Of a DNA stretch of 64,000 nt, positions 9,659 to 18,501 are shown piece after piece. The stretch is from NCBI GenBank assembly GCA_016710075.1, contig JADJLO010000011.1, positions 124,001-188,000 of the forward strand, given 5' to 3'. The first letter of the stretch is position 1, and every line of letters starts with the position of its first letter. Made by a program: the position numbers and the translations under genes. Below the pieces are notes generated by a model. The model did not search any database. It saw only the letters and a list, made by a program, of their open reading frames with translations, and was not told the DNA's origin. The stretch is from Acidobacteriota bacterium. Lineage in GTDB: Bacteria > Acidobacteriota > Blastocatellia > RBC074.

Positions 9659-10092
9659 TTAGAAGGGAACGTCCTCATCGTGATCCTTCCCGCCTCCGGC
9701 AAAGTCGCCGCCCGAGTATGAGGAATCTCCACCCTGTGAGGGCACCGATCCTCCCCGTCCCCTTTAGATCCCAGAAACTGTACATCCGAGGCGAAGACCT
9801 CAAGGGTCTGGCGCTTGTTTCCATCGCGATCTGTATATTCGTCCTGTCTTAGCCTTCCCTCAACGAATACCTGTTTTCCCTTTGAGAGATACTGATTGAC
9901 CAGTTCAGCCTGTTTACCCCAGACGGATACCCTGAACCAGGTCGTAGCATCCTGCGCCTCCCCCGATTTGTCTTTTCGTTTCTCGGTCGTTGCAATGCTG
10001 AAATTGCAAACGGCTGTACCCTGAGGCGTGTACCGCAATTCAGGGTCCCGCCCAAGGTAGCCGACAATTACGATTTTGTTGAAAGAAGCCAT
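9659..10092 (-). CDS. ssb: Single-stranded DNA-binding protein (frameshifted near C-terminus)
   Basis: OB-fold single-stranded DNA-binding protein used in replication and repair. Residues 1-110 are canonical: MASFNKIVIVGYLGRDPELRYTP at the start, TTWFRVSVWGKQAELVNQYL, KGKQVFVEGRLRQDEY and LEVFASDVQFLGSKG. The open frame then runs into accA-side sequence, but the adjacent frame from about 9755 reads SVPSQGGDSSYSGGDFAGG and ends in the acidic tip DEDVPF with a stop at 9659-9661. That tip is the conserved partner-binding tail, so one base is missing in the G-rich run at 9752-9762. Corrected length is about 144 residues. Isolated gene, convergent with accA. Confidence 0.9.
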
Positions 10093-10218
10093 CTGGATAA
10101 TTCTCCTTTGGATTGTGTTGACAGATTTGTAAGCCGGTTTTGTAAAAGATGACGGCGCGGGTGATTTTTCCCTGTTCCCGGCCGTATAAACATGTTCTTG
10201 TTTAGAAGACGGTGAGTT

Positions 10219-11058
10219 TCAGTAATTCTCCCCGAGTCTGGATAATTCTTTTTTTGCGTTCTCTGCAGCCAGGGATTTGGGATACCTGATGATCACTGTT
10301 TTGAGAGTCGATATGCCGTCCTCTCGCTTCTCCAGTCTCAACAGGCAAAGGCCTTTTCTGAAAATGGCGTTTCCGGTCTTTTCCGAGTCCGGATATTGAG
10401 CAATCACCTGATCGAACTCTATCACGGCGTCCGAATCCCTTCCCAGAGCGTAAAGGCTCTCGCCGAGCAGGAATCTGACATCGGCGCGTTTTTCGGCACC
10501 GGTGCCGGCCAGACTCAGGAACTGATTGGCATATCGAATTGTGTTTTGGTAGCTCCTGCTGTTGAAGTTATTGTGAGCTGCGAGATAGAGGGCGTCCGGA
10601 TCATCATTTGGCAGGGAATTTTCGCCGATCTTGTCAGGCTTATCACGGGATTCCATCTTCTGCTGATAGTCTGATAACTCCTTCCGCAGGCCGCTGATCT
10701 GCTGCCCGATTTGCGAATTGCTCTGCGCCTGTCTGTTGAGCTGATCGATGATTTTTTGAAGCTGGGAACTGGCGCCGGCAAGCCCCGTCGTCTGGGAGCT
10801 TTGAGTGGTTCTGAGGGCATCCTCGATGCCAGTGATGCCGCGCAGGGTGGTTGTGGAATTATCCGAAAGCTTTTGAATCGATGAGGTCGACTGGCCCTGC
10901 CACTTATCGAAAGACTCCTGAAGGTCACGCAGCTGTCTTTGAATGACGACGACCTCTCCCTGCAGCTTGATGATCAGTTCCTTTTCACCGGCGGCCGGCG
11001 AAGCGGCGCCCGCCGTGAGTATGATTGCAATCAATATCAAACTTCTGTAATCCCTCAT
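10219..11058 (-). CDS. CpoB/YbgF-like periplasmic coiled-coil and TPR protein
   Basis: Exported protein of about 279 residues resembling YbgF/CpoB of the Tol-Pal system, which coordinates outer-membrane constriction with septal peptidoglycan synthesis. A signal peptide (SLILIAIILTAGAASPAAG) is followed by a long polar coiled-coil stretch (residues ~30-150, rich in Q/S/L heptads) and then tetratricopeptide repeats (ALYLAAHNNFNSRSYQNTI, FLLGESLYALGRDSDAVIEF, FRKGLCLLRLEKREDGISTL). The frame is open to 11094, but ATG 11058 has GGGAG at the right distance and starts directly before the signal peptide. No tol/pal genes are adjacent, so the role is inferred from architecture. Confidence 0.7.
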   Translation of the reverse strand: MRDYRSLILIAIILTAGAASPAAGEKELIIKLQGEVVVIQRQLRDLQESFDKWQGQSTSSIQKLSDNSTTTLRGITGIEDALRTTQSSQTTGLAGASSQLQKIIDQLNRQAQSNSQIGQQISGLRKELSDYQQKMESRDKPDKIGENSLPNDDPDALYLAAHNNFNSRSYQNTIRYANQFLSLAGTGAEKRADVRFLLGESLYALGRDSDAVIEFDQVIAQYPDSEKTGNAIFRKGLCLLRLEKREDGISTLKTVIIRYPKSLAAENAKKELSRLGENY

Positions 11059-11293
11059 CAATTTCTCCCGTTTCTGAAAAACCCTGTCATTCAAGTGAAT
11101 AAAAAATTTGTTCCTGAATTGACGAAAGTATAAGGCGAAGTGATTGTTACGTAAATGAATTTCTGATAAATAGTCTCTACCGAAGATTCGATTTTTTTCA
11201 CCGGCTTCGGATTATTTTGAACTTGCCGGCGTCTTCTATTATTTCAGGCTGAACCGTTAATTTTTTGAAAAAAAACTACTTGATTGAAAAGCG

Positions 11294-13006
11294 ATGCTAC
11301 GTTTCATTCAGATCGAAAACATGGCTCTTGTCGACTCACTCAGGATCGAGTTCGATCAGGGGCTAAATATTCTCAGCGGCGAAACCGGGTCCGGAAAATC
11401 AATTATCATTGATTCACTGGGGATTCTGCTCGGTGACAGGGCGACATCGGATATGATTCGCAGCGGCAGCGACAAGGCATTTGTTGAGGGGATCTTCGAG
11501 ATAGGGGAGAACAGACCGCTGGTTGATCTGCTTGCCGAGGCGGGGATAGAGACAGATGGTGGGGATCTGATCATCAGGCGCGAGTTGGGCAGCAGCGCCA
11601 GAGGCCGGACTTTTGTCAATAATCGGGCGGCCAATGTCGCACTTTTAAGGGAGATCCAGCCTCATCTGATCGATCTTCACGGGCAGGGCGACCAGCAGAG
11701 CCTGCTTTCCGCGGAAACTCACCTGAATCTGCTTGACGCCTTTGCCGGAACCATGCAGAACAGGCTCAAAACCAATGCCGCCTATGATCAGATTCTGAAA
11801 ACCATCAGGGATCTTGAGGAATCGAACAGGTCGGAATCCGAGAGACTTCAGGCTCTGGATATGCTCGACTTCCAGATCGCGGAGATAGAGCAGGCAGGGC
11901 TCAGGGTTAACGAGGATGCCGATCTGATTGCTGAAAGGAATCTGCTGGTCAATGCTGAAAGGATCGCGAATCTGAGCGTGGAGTCGTACGCGCACCTATA
12001 CGAAGATGACCTGTCGATACTGGTCCGGCTGGGTGCGACGCAGAAAAGACTTGGCGATCTGAGCGAGATCGATTCAAAATTCACGCCACAACTCGATCAA
12101 CTGCTCAACATCAAGCCTTTGCTTGAAGATATCGCTGCTTTTCTGAGAGATTACATTGATGAAATACAGGTCTCGCCTGAAAGATTGAAGGCGGTCGAAG
12201 ATAGAATCATCGAGCTTGACGCCATCAAACGAAAGTACGGCAAGACCATAGAAGATGTCTTGTCGAACCTGGAGCGTCTGATAGAAAAGCGGGAGAGCCT
12301 GCTAAGAAGCGAGGAGAATGCGCAGACTCTGACGCGTAATCTGACCTCAATCTTCAAGGAATTCAGAAGCGAGGCCGAGAGGCTCTCGGAACTTCGCCGC
12401 ACGGCAGCCAAAAAATTCGAGAAGGCCATTGCCAGGGAATTACAGGATGTTGCGCTTGGAGCCGGAAGATTTTCAATAAACTTCAGCCTGCCGCAACAAA
12501 ATCAGATTGCGGAAAAGATGCTCCAACTTGCAGGCATCCAGACCGAGCCAATGCGTCGTTCCGGCCTGGAATCGGTCGAGTTCTACTTTTCCGCAAATCC
12601 GGGGGAAGAGTTGAAACCGATCAGTTCCGTCGCTTCGGGCGGGGAACTCTCCAGGCTGATGCTGGTTTTAAAGACAATTACGGCTCCCTCTTTGTTTCCC
12701 AGATCGCTTATTTTCGACGAGATTGATGCGGGCATAGGCGGCAAGGTATCGGATGCCGTCGGCTCGCGCCTCAAAAAGCTTTCTGAAACAAACCAGGTTT
12801 TATGCGTCACCCATCAATCCCAGATTGCAAGGTACGCCGATGCTCATTTTCAGGTATTTAAAGAGGTTGTAGCGGGGCGTACGATCACCAGAGTGGTCCC
12901 GCTCGATACTGAAGGACGCGTCGAAGAGCTTGCCAGAATGATCGGCGGAGCGGAAATTACTCCCCTTGCCAGAAAACATGCAAAGGAAATGCTCCGCTCC
13001 ATGTGA
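11294..13006 (+). CDS. recN: DNA repair protein RecN
   Basis: SMC-like ATPase acting early in double-strand-break repair. Walker A is GETGSGKS at residues 29-36, followed by the RecN-type LIDLHGQGDQQSLL segment, a central coiled coil (~residues 150-380), the ABC signature region VASGGELSRLMLVLK and Walker B LIFDEIDAGIGG, with VTHQSQIARYAD after it. Length 570 is normal. ATG 11294 begins the conserved MLRFIQIENMALVD. The upstream 200 bases (11095-11293) are AT-rich and divergent from the cpoB-like gene; no gene seen there. Confidence 0.96.
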   Translation: MLRFIQIENMALVDSLRIEFDQGLNILSGETGSGKSIIIDSLGILLGDRATSDMIRSGSDKAFVEGIFEIGENRPLVDLLAEAGIETDGGDLIIRRELGSSARGRTFVNNRAANVALLREIQPHLIDLHGQGDQQSLLSAETHLNLLDAFAGTMQNRLKTNAAYDQILKTIRDLEESNRSESERLQALDMLDFQIAEIEQAGLRVNEDADLIAERNLLVNAERIANLSVESYAHLYEDDLSILVRLGATQKRLGDLSEIDSKFTPQLDQLLNIKPLLEDIAAFLRDYIDEIQVSPERLKAVEDRIIELDAIKRKYGKTIEDVLSNLERLIEKRESLLRSEENAQTLTRNLTSIFKEFRSEAERLSELRRTAAKKFEKAIARELQDVALGAGRFSINFSLPQQNQIAEKMLQLAGIQTEPMRRSGLESVEFYFSANPGEELKPISSVASGGELSRLMLVLKTITAPSLFPRSLIFDEIDAGIGGKVSDAVGSRLKKLSETNQVLCVTHQSQIARYADAHFQVFKEVVAGRTITRVVPLDTEGRVEELARMIGGAEITPLARKHAKEMLRSM

Positions 13007-13121
13007 AATGAATATTAATCGCCAGGGGAAAACCGGCTTGAGCGCAGGCTGATGTTAGGATATAAATTGTCTTCGGATTATCTGGTGTAAACCATTGGAA
13101 AGACGTCATCAAGCATCTTCA

Positions 13122-14495
13122 ATGACAAAGAAGTTTTATCTGGAAACACACGGCTGTCAAATGAATGTCCACGATAGCGAGAAGGCCTCGTTTGCGCTAT
13201 CTGGCATCGATTACGAGATGACACAGGATCCGGTCGATGCCGATCTGATACTGCTCAATACCTGCATGGTCAGGGAGAAGGCCGCCCGCAAGGTATTTTC
13301 CAGGATCAGCGAGATCAAGAGCCGCTACAGGAAAAACAGCAAGAAGAGCGGTCTTCCTCTTTTTGGCGTCATGGGGTGCGTGGCCCAATCGGAAGCTGAG
13401 AGAATTTTTGAGAAGAGCAGGGACGTCAAGCTCGTTCTTGGAACCCAGGCCATATCAAAGCTGCCTGAATTGATGGGGCAATTGGAACAGGGGTTTTCAA
13501 GGGCCATAGACGTCAGGCTCAGCAAGGATGCGGATTTTTTCGAACTCAAAGCCGAATCGAGGCAGACAAGGCATAGCGCCTATCTGACGATTACTGAAGG
13601 TTGCAACAAGTTCTGTTCGTTCTGTATCGTTCCGTTCACCAGAGGGCGTGAACGCAGCCGGCCGGCAGACTCCATAGTTGGCGAAGCCCGGGATCTTGCC
13701 GTTCAGGGGTTCAAGGAGATCTATCTGCTGGGCCAGAATGTCAACAGCTATGGACTCAGCGGCAAATACCATTCAAATGCCCTTAACGGCCTCGAACTGG
13801 AGGAGGGCGGGGAACAGATCACCTTCGCTCGTTTACTAGAGCGCGTAGCCAGAGAGAGCGGAATCCCCAGGATCAAATTCACCACTTCCTACCCCAGGGA
13901 TTTTGACGAGGAGATCGTCAGGGTGATAGACGATCATGAAAATCTGTGCGAATGGATCCATCTCCCCGTTCAATCCGGCAGCAACAGGATGCTCAGGGCC
14001 ATGAGAAGGGGGTATTCCCGCCAGGAATACATGCTCAAAATTGAGGCCATCAGGCGCGCAAGAAAAGAGATGGCGATAACAGGGGACATCATCATAGGTT
14101 TTCCAGGCGAGACCGAAGATGACTTCAACGAGACGCTCAGCCTTGCCGCCGAGGTTGAATATGACGGCCTCTATATCTTCAATTATTCCCCACGTCCGAA
14201 AACTCCCGCTGCCGCCTTTACCGATTCAGTTCCCGACTCCGTCAAGACTGAAAGATTCCAGAAGCTGCAGGAACTTCAGGATCGTATCCAAAGCAGAAGA
14301 TTCGCGCGATTTGTAGGCCGAATTGAAGAGGTACTGGTTGAGGGCAAAAGCGCCAGATCCGATTCCGACTTTACGGGGCATACCAGATCCAACCTCATAG
14401 TAAATTTCCCTGCCGATCAGGATATGCTCGGCAAAATTGCAAAGGTAAAAATTCTTCAGGCAAAACATCACAGTCTTTATGGGGAATTGATTTAA
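13122..14495 (+). CDS. miaB: tRNA (N6-isopentenyladenosine-37-C2)-methylthiotransferase
   Basis: Radical-SAM enzyme adding a methylthio group to i6A37 of tRNA. The N-terminal UPF0004 domain carries the three auxiliary-cluster cysteines (THGCQMNVHDSE, LNTCMVREKAA, VMGCVAQSE). The radical-SAM core has CNKFCSFC in EGCNKFCSFCIVPFTRGRE, then LLGQNVNSYG, SGSNRMLRAMRRGY and GFPGETEDDF, and a C-terminal TRAM domain (FVGRIEEVLVEG onward). The open frame begins at TTG 13095, but ATG 13122 starts the conserved MTKKFYLETHGCQMN; neither has a strong ribosome-binding site. A loop of about 25 residues after NVNSYG is longer than usual. Confidence 0.95.
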   Translation: MTKKFYLETHGCQMNVHDSEKASFALSGIDYEMTQDPVDADLILLNTCMVREKAARKVFSRISEIKSRYRKNSKKSGLPLFGVMGCVAQSEAERIFEKSRDVKLVLGTQAISKLPELMGQLEQGFSRAIDVRLSKDADFFELKAESRQTRHSAYLTITEGCNKFCSFCIVPFTRGRERSRPADSIVGEARDLAVQGFKEIYLLGQNVNSYGLSGKYHSNALNGLELEEGGEQITFARLLERVARESGIPRIKFTTSYPRDFDEEIVRVIDDHENLCEWIHLPVQSGSNRMLRAMRRGYSRQEYMLKIEAIRRARKEMAITGDIIIGFPGETEDDFNETLSLAAEVEYDGLYIFNYSPRPKTPAAAFTDSVPDSVKTERFQKLQELQDRIQSRRFARFVGRIEEVLVEGKSARSDSDFTGHTRSNLIVNFPADQDMLGKIAKVKILQAKHHSLYGELI

Positions 14496-14531
14496 TGTCA
14501 GGGCTTAAATGCTAGCGCTTAAATTATTGAA

Positions 14532-15040
14532 ATGAAAGCTTTTGGTGCGACAATGGAAAGAGAAGTGAAAGTTCGCGGTCTGCTGGTAGATCCAACTACC
14601 AACTCACCAATCGTCCTTTTGAAGGATGTCAACAGCGAAGCGATGCTCCCCATCTGGGTGGGCCCCTACGAGGCCAACTCCATTGCTTCCGAAATCGAGA
14701 AGATCGCTCCTCAGCGACCTTTGACGCACGACCTCCTTAAAAATGTCATCAATCTCATTGGCGGCATCGTCCGCAGGATCGTCGTCACTGAACTCAAAGA
14801 CAATACTTTTTTGCGGTCATCGAAATCGATCTTTCCGGGCAGATATTCTTTCTTGACTCAAGACCCAGCGATGCCATAGCCCTCGCTTTGCGTGTCGACT
14901 GCCCCATCTTTATCAAGGACGAGGTACTTGAAGCCTCGAAAGTCGAAGAAGTCGCTTCTGTCGTCGAAGAAGATCTTGATGATGATGAAGATGTCGAGTG
15001 GCCTGAAGAGATTGAAGACGTTAGCGATTATAAGATGTGA
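14532..15040 (+). CDS. Bifunctional nuclease family protein, DUF151 (frameshifted)
   Basis: DUF151/BFN-domain protein; family members have nuclease activity reported in plants and are of uncertain role in bacteria. The first frame reads VKVRGLLVDPTTNSPIVLLKD, MLPIWVGPYEANSI and TELKDNTF. It leaves homology at the T6 run 14807-14812. The next frame continues with AVIEIDLSGQIFFLDSRPSD, AIALALRVDCPIFI, and a very acidic tail (EEDLDDDEDVEWPEEIEDV) to the stop at 15038. One T is missing from the run, so the real protein is about 169 residues. It follows miaB by 36 bases; GCTTAAAT occurs twice (14503, 14517) in the gap. Confidence 0.88.
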
Positions 15041-15143
15041 GCTCACTTTAACTTGCATAAGCTCAGGTGGTTTCTGGGTTGACCGGGGTAAGTGATTCTA
15101 AATGAAATAGTAATCTTATTATGCATATATCCAGGAGGGGCAA

Positions 15144-15911
15144 TTGCAGGGGATAACGATTGCCATTGCCAATCAAAAAGGCGGTGTCGGCAAAACCACC
15201 ACCGCTATTAATCTTTCTGCCGCTCTTGCTCAAAAGGGGAAGAAGGTTCTCCTGGTCGATCTCGATCCGCAGGCCAATTCAACCATCTCGTTCGTCGATC
15301 TTCAGGAGGTCGAACTCACTATCTATGACCTCCTGACGGACCCTTTGATTAAATTCGACGACGTCATCAGACCATCCAAAATCGAAAACCTCGATATCCT
15401 GCCTTCCCGCATCAACCTCGCTAAACTCGAACGCCAACTCATCGGTGAACTCGATGCCCACTTCAAACTCAGGGATAGACTCGAATCCATCAACTCGCGC
15501 TACGATATTGTTGTTATCGATACGCCGCCAACCCTGGGTCTGATAACTGTGAACGCTTTAGTTGCCGCGACACATTTAATGATACCGATCCAATCCTCCT
15601 ATTTTGCGCTTGAAGGAACGGATGATCTGCTTGAAACGATAGAGCGGATCAAGGCGCGGCCTAATCCTGAACTGGAAGTACTTGGAGTGGTGGTCACATT
15701 GCATGACAGGCGGACGACATTATCGAAGGACATATACGAACAGATCTGCCAGGTTTTTGGGGACAAGGTTTTCGAAACGACGATTTCAAAATCGGTCAGA
15801 CTTGAAGAGAGTCCGGCTTATAGGGAATCGATTTTCACATTTGCGCCGGCTTCGAGCGGCGCGATTGAGTACGCAAATCTCTGCGATGAGGTGATACGCC
15901 GTGTCTGCTAA
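15144..15911 (+). CDS. parA: Chromosome partitioning ATPase ParA/Soj
   Basis: Deviant Walker ATPase that positions the ParB-parS nucleoprotein complex during chromosome segregation. KGGVGKT (residues 12-18) is the deviant Walker A with signature lysine, VLLVDLDPQANST follows, and DIVVIDTPPTLGLITVNAL is the Walker B region. Length 255 is typical of chromosomal Soj proteins without an N-terminal DNA-binding domain. TTG 15144 has AGGAGGGG just upstream. Its end overlaps the parB start by 11 bases. No canonical parS palindrome (TGTTTCACGTGAAACA) was found in the window. Confidence 0.95.
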   Translation: MQGITIAIANQKGGVGKTTTAINLSAALAQKGKKVLLVDLDPQANSTISFVDLQEVELTIYDLLTDPLIKFDDVIRPSKIENLDILPSRINLAKLERQLIGELDAHFKLRDRLESINSRYDIVVIDTPPTLGLITVNALVAATHLMIPIQSSYFALEGTDDLLETIERIKARPNPELEVLGVVVTLHDRRTTLSKDIYEQICQVFGDKVFETTISKSVRLEESPAYRESIFTFAPASSGAIEYANLCDEVIRRVC

Positions 15912-16725
15912 AAGAGGACTACCTTCAACTCTCAAAATGCGTCATGACCGCCATTACGTTGAAGAGCTCTCTTCGCACACGGGAGCTCCAATCGGGCGCA
16001 TGATTTCAATGGACAAGCTCGAGCCGAATCCAAATCAGCCGCGGATCGATTTTGGCGAGATTGACGAGCTGGTAGCGTCTATCAGGGAGAAAGGGGTGCT
16101 TGAGCCTCTGCTGGTCAGGCCATCCGAGGTTGGCGGCCGGTTTATGATCATCTCCGGGGAAAGGCGATTCAGAGCAGCGCGGGAAGCGGGACTTATTGAA
16201 GTCCCCTGCATAGAGATGGATGTCAACGACAGGGAAGTCGCCGAGATCGCGCTGATCGAAAATCTGCAGAGAAAAGATCTGACTCCATTCGAAGAAGCCG
16301 ATGGTTTGCAGGTTTTGTCGGAGAGATTCGATTATACGCACGAAGAGATTGCCGTCAAAATCGGCAAATCCAGGACCACCGTCACTGAATCATTAACGAT
16401 TGCGACGCTTCCTCAAGATGTGCGGGCCATCTGCCTGCAGGCCGGAATCGAATCGAAGTCGCTGCTGCTGCAGATTGCCCGGCAGCCTGATCATGCCTCG
16501 ATGCTCGCTTTCGCCGCCAAAATCGCTGAGAAGGGAATGAACAGAGACGACGCCAGGAATGAACGCAAGACCGAACAGGGCAGGCCGCAGCCTTATATTT
16601 ACAAATACAATCCGCCTGGCCGCGAGTTCAAACTCGAAATCAAATTCAAAAGAAATGAAGTCTCCAATGAAGATCTGATTCAATCATTGGAGGCCATAAT
16701 CGACGAATTGAGAAAGCCGCAATAG
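15901..16725 (+). CDS. parB: Chromosome partitioning protein ParB
   Basis: CTP-dependent DNA clamp that loads at parS and is moved by ParA. The ParB/Srx domain spans residues ~40-130 with LEPNPNQPRIDFGEIDELV, IREKGVLEPLLVR and the CTP/arginine patch GERRFRAARE. ALIENLQRKDLTPFEEADG leads into a helix-turn-helix (YTHEEIAVKIGKSRTTVTES). A C-terminal dimerization segment ends at residue 274. GTG 15901 lies inside the last codons of parA with translational coupling; there is no better start. Convergent with the conserved hypothetical at 16742. Confidence 0.94.
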   Translation: MSAKRGLPSTLKMRHDRHYVEELSSHTGAPIGRMISMDKLEPNPNQPRIDFGEIDELVASIREKGVLEPLLVRPSEVGGRFMIISGERRFRAAREAGLIEVPCIEMDVNDREVAEIALIENLQRKDLTPFEEADGLQVLSERFDYTHEEIAVKIGKSRTTVTESLTIATLPQDVRAICLQAGIESKSLLLQIARQPDHASMLAFAAKIAEKGMNRDDARNERKTEQGRPQPYIYKYNPPGREFKLEIKFKRNEVSNEDLIQSLEAIIDELRKPQ

Positions 16726-16732
16726 CAGAGCA

Positions 16733-16759
16733 AAGCGCAAATTAACCGGATTTGCGCTT
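16733..16759. terminator. Hairpin between convergent parB and the hypothetical gene
   Basis: AAGCGCAAAT at 16733-16742 and its exact reverse complement ATTTGCGCTT at 16750-16759 enclose a 7-base loop. No long T tract follows in either direction, so it is a weak or bidirectional terminator overlapping the last codons of the minus-strand gene. Confidence 0.55.
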
Positions 16760-17281
16760 CTCGGACTCGTACTTCTTCCGTAATTTTTTTGCCCACTTTT
16801 CAAACAACGGTTGAAACGGTTTGAAGAGCTTGCCTCGCCACCCGCTGTTTTTCTCACGCCATATTTTGTGATACTGATCGACATACGCTCGTATGGCGCT
16901 TTCGTACTGATGCTTTTTGATCCCGTGGGAGAGTGTCAGGTGGTAGTGCTGAGCCTGAAGCGAGAGGACAAGGTATGCCAGATTCGGCTTGAAGTTGAGC
17001 TTGGCCGCCAGCCGTTTGAAAAAGCTGTCCTTTGGGAGCAGCGAATTCGTGGCAATCTCGCACCATGGCTGAATATTCCCTTGCTTCGGGTGATACAAAC
17101 CCGGCAACTCCGTCGCCATAGGCAGCGGAATACGGCTGTCAGGTATGATCCTGTCAACAAAAACCACACGGGTCATGCCCCTGAGATGCTCTCGCGGCAA
17201 GGCATCAAAAACATTCTGTATGGTCTCTTCAGTCTTCGATGGAAGCTTGATGCTTGATTGATTTTCTACTTTAACTGCCAT
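16742..17281 (-). CDS. Conserved-looking protein of unknown function downstream of lpxD
   Basis: 179-residue soluble protein I cannot assign to a named family. It opens with MAVKVENQSSIKLPSKTEE, has a central MATELPGLYHPKQGNIQPWC, a histidine-bearing helix QAQHYHLTLSHGIKK (residues ~113-127), and a very basic tail (KWAKKLRKKYESEKRKSG). The HYHLTLSHGIKK spacing is reminiscent of histidine pairs in metal-binding proteins, but no HExxH motif is present. No signal peptide or membrane segment. AAAGGA lies 8 bases before ATG 17281. It follows lpxD by 26 bases on the same strand, so the two are probably cotranscribed. Codon use looks like its neighbours. Confidence 0.6.
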   Translation of the reverse strand: MAVKVENQSSIKLPSKTEETIQNVFDALPREHLRGMTRVVFVDRIIPDSRIPLPMATELPGLYHPKQGNIQPWCEIATNSLLPKDSFFKRLAAKLNFKPNLAYLVLSLQAQHYHLTLSHGIKKHQYESAIRAYVDQYHKIWREKNSGWRGKLFKPFQPLFEKWAKKLRKKYESEKRKSG

Positions 17282-17307
17282 TCAGTTATCCTTTGATAAT
17301 AAAGATA

Positions 17308-18363
17308 TTATGAGATTTGCCGGTCGTTCCGAGGTTGATGCTTTTCATTAAGAAGTTCATTGAGCTGTTCCCTCAACACCCTTACTTCCTTGAACACTTC
17401 GGCCGTCTGGGCATAAACCGCGCAATATTTCAGCCAGGCTCTATGGTCGATCGCTGGTGAACCCGAGATGATTTTTCCAGCCTCTACGGAAGCTGGAATC
17501 CCGCTCTGCGCCGTGGCCATAACTCTATCCCCGATCTTAAGATGTCCCGCCGCTCCAACCTGACCGCCGAGAATCACTTCGTTGCCGACCTGCGTACTGC
17601 CGGCCAACCCTACCTGAGCGCACAACAATGTGTTTTGTCCGACTATAGACCCATGTCCAATGTGCACCAGATTATCGATTTTGGTCCCTCTACCGATTAC
17701 CGTCGATCCTATCGTCGCCCTGTCAATCGTGCTTCCTGCGCCGATTTCCACTTCGTCCTCGATGATCACCACCCCGGTTTGCGGAATTTTATACCATGAC
17801 CCGTCCGATTTTCTGGCATACCCGAATCCATCCCCGCCTATCGTAACATTGTTCTGTAAAATCACCCCGGCTCCGATCCTGCTGCCCTCCCTGATCGCAC
17901 AGTGAGAATAGATCAGGCTCCCGTCTCCGATCTCTACATCCGGATATATCTGACAATGCGAGTGTATCGTCACCCCGCTGCCGATCTTCACCCCGCCCGC
18001 TATCACACTGTACGGGCCGATCACCACCCCACTCCCCATCTCAACCGAAGGATCTACCACCGCCGTCGAGTGTATCTCCTTAAATGGTTCTTCAGGCTTG
18101 TGGAACAATGTCAAGGCCCTCGCAAACGTCAGATACGGATTGTCCGAGATGATACCCGATTGCCCCTCCAACAGATTCTTCGCCTTGTCCGTGATCACCG
18201 CCGCCGCTTTTGTCACTGCCAAATACTTCTTGTATTTGATGTTACTCAGAAATGTCAATTGAGCCTCTCCCGCACTCTCTATCGTCGCCACTCCCGTGAT
18301 CTCAATATCTTCTTTTCCAATAACTTCATGCCCCAACCTGCTCGCTATCTCTCCTAATTTCAT
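17308..18363 (-). CDS. lpxD: UDP-3-O-(3-hydroxyacyl)glucosamine N-acyltransferase
   Basis: Third enzyme of lipid A biosynthesis, adding an acyl chain from acyl-ACP to UDP-3-O-acyl-glucosamine. The N-terminal uridine-binding domain (residues 1-~100, with ESAGEAQLTFLSNIKY) is followed by a long left-handed beta-helix of hexapeptide repeats (VEMGSGVVIGPYSVIAGGV and following). The catalytic histidine region is NLVHIGHGSIVGQNTLL, and the C-terminal helix runs through WLKYCAVYAQTAEVFKEVRVL. Length 351 is normal. It shows that the organism makes lipid A. No other lpx genes are nearby. ATG 18363 has only a weak ribosome-binding site. Confidence 0.94.
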   Translation of the reverse strand: MKLGEIASRLGHEVIGKEDIEITGVATIESAGEAQLTFLSNIKYKKYLAVTKAAAVITDKAKNLLEGQSGIISDNPYLTFARALTLFHKPEEPFKEIHSTAVVDPSVEMGSGVVIGPYSVIAGGVKIGSGVTIHSHCQIYPDVEIGDGSLIYSHCAIREGSRIGAGVILQNNVTIGGDGFGYARKSDGSWYKIPQTGVVIIEDEVEIGAGSTIDRATIGSTVIGRGTKIDNLVHIGHGSIVGQNTLLCAQVGLAGSTQVGNEVILGGQVGAAGHLKIGDRVMATAQSGIPASVEAGKIISGSPAIDHRAWLKYCAVYAQTAEVFKEVRVLREQLNELLNEKHQPRNDRQIS

Positions 18364-18501
18364 AGTTGACTCGTTTTCAGGAATTCTATAATATTTCGAT
18401 AAACATACGTCTGATAACGGAGAGCGCTTAACTAAATTTCGATTACGAAGTAAGCAATTGAATCAAAATGACCGCTATCGAAAACGCATGCAGGTGACAT
18501 C

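Noticed and set aside
15041..15143. parS site near parAB
   Set aside because: No sequence close to TGTTTCACGTGAAACA was found here or elsewhere in the window.
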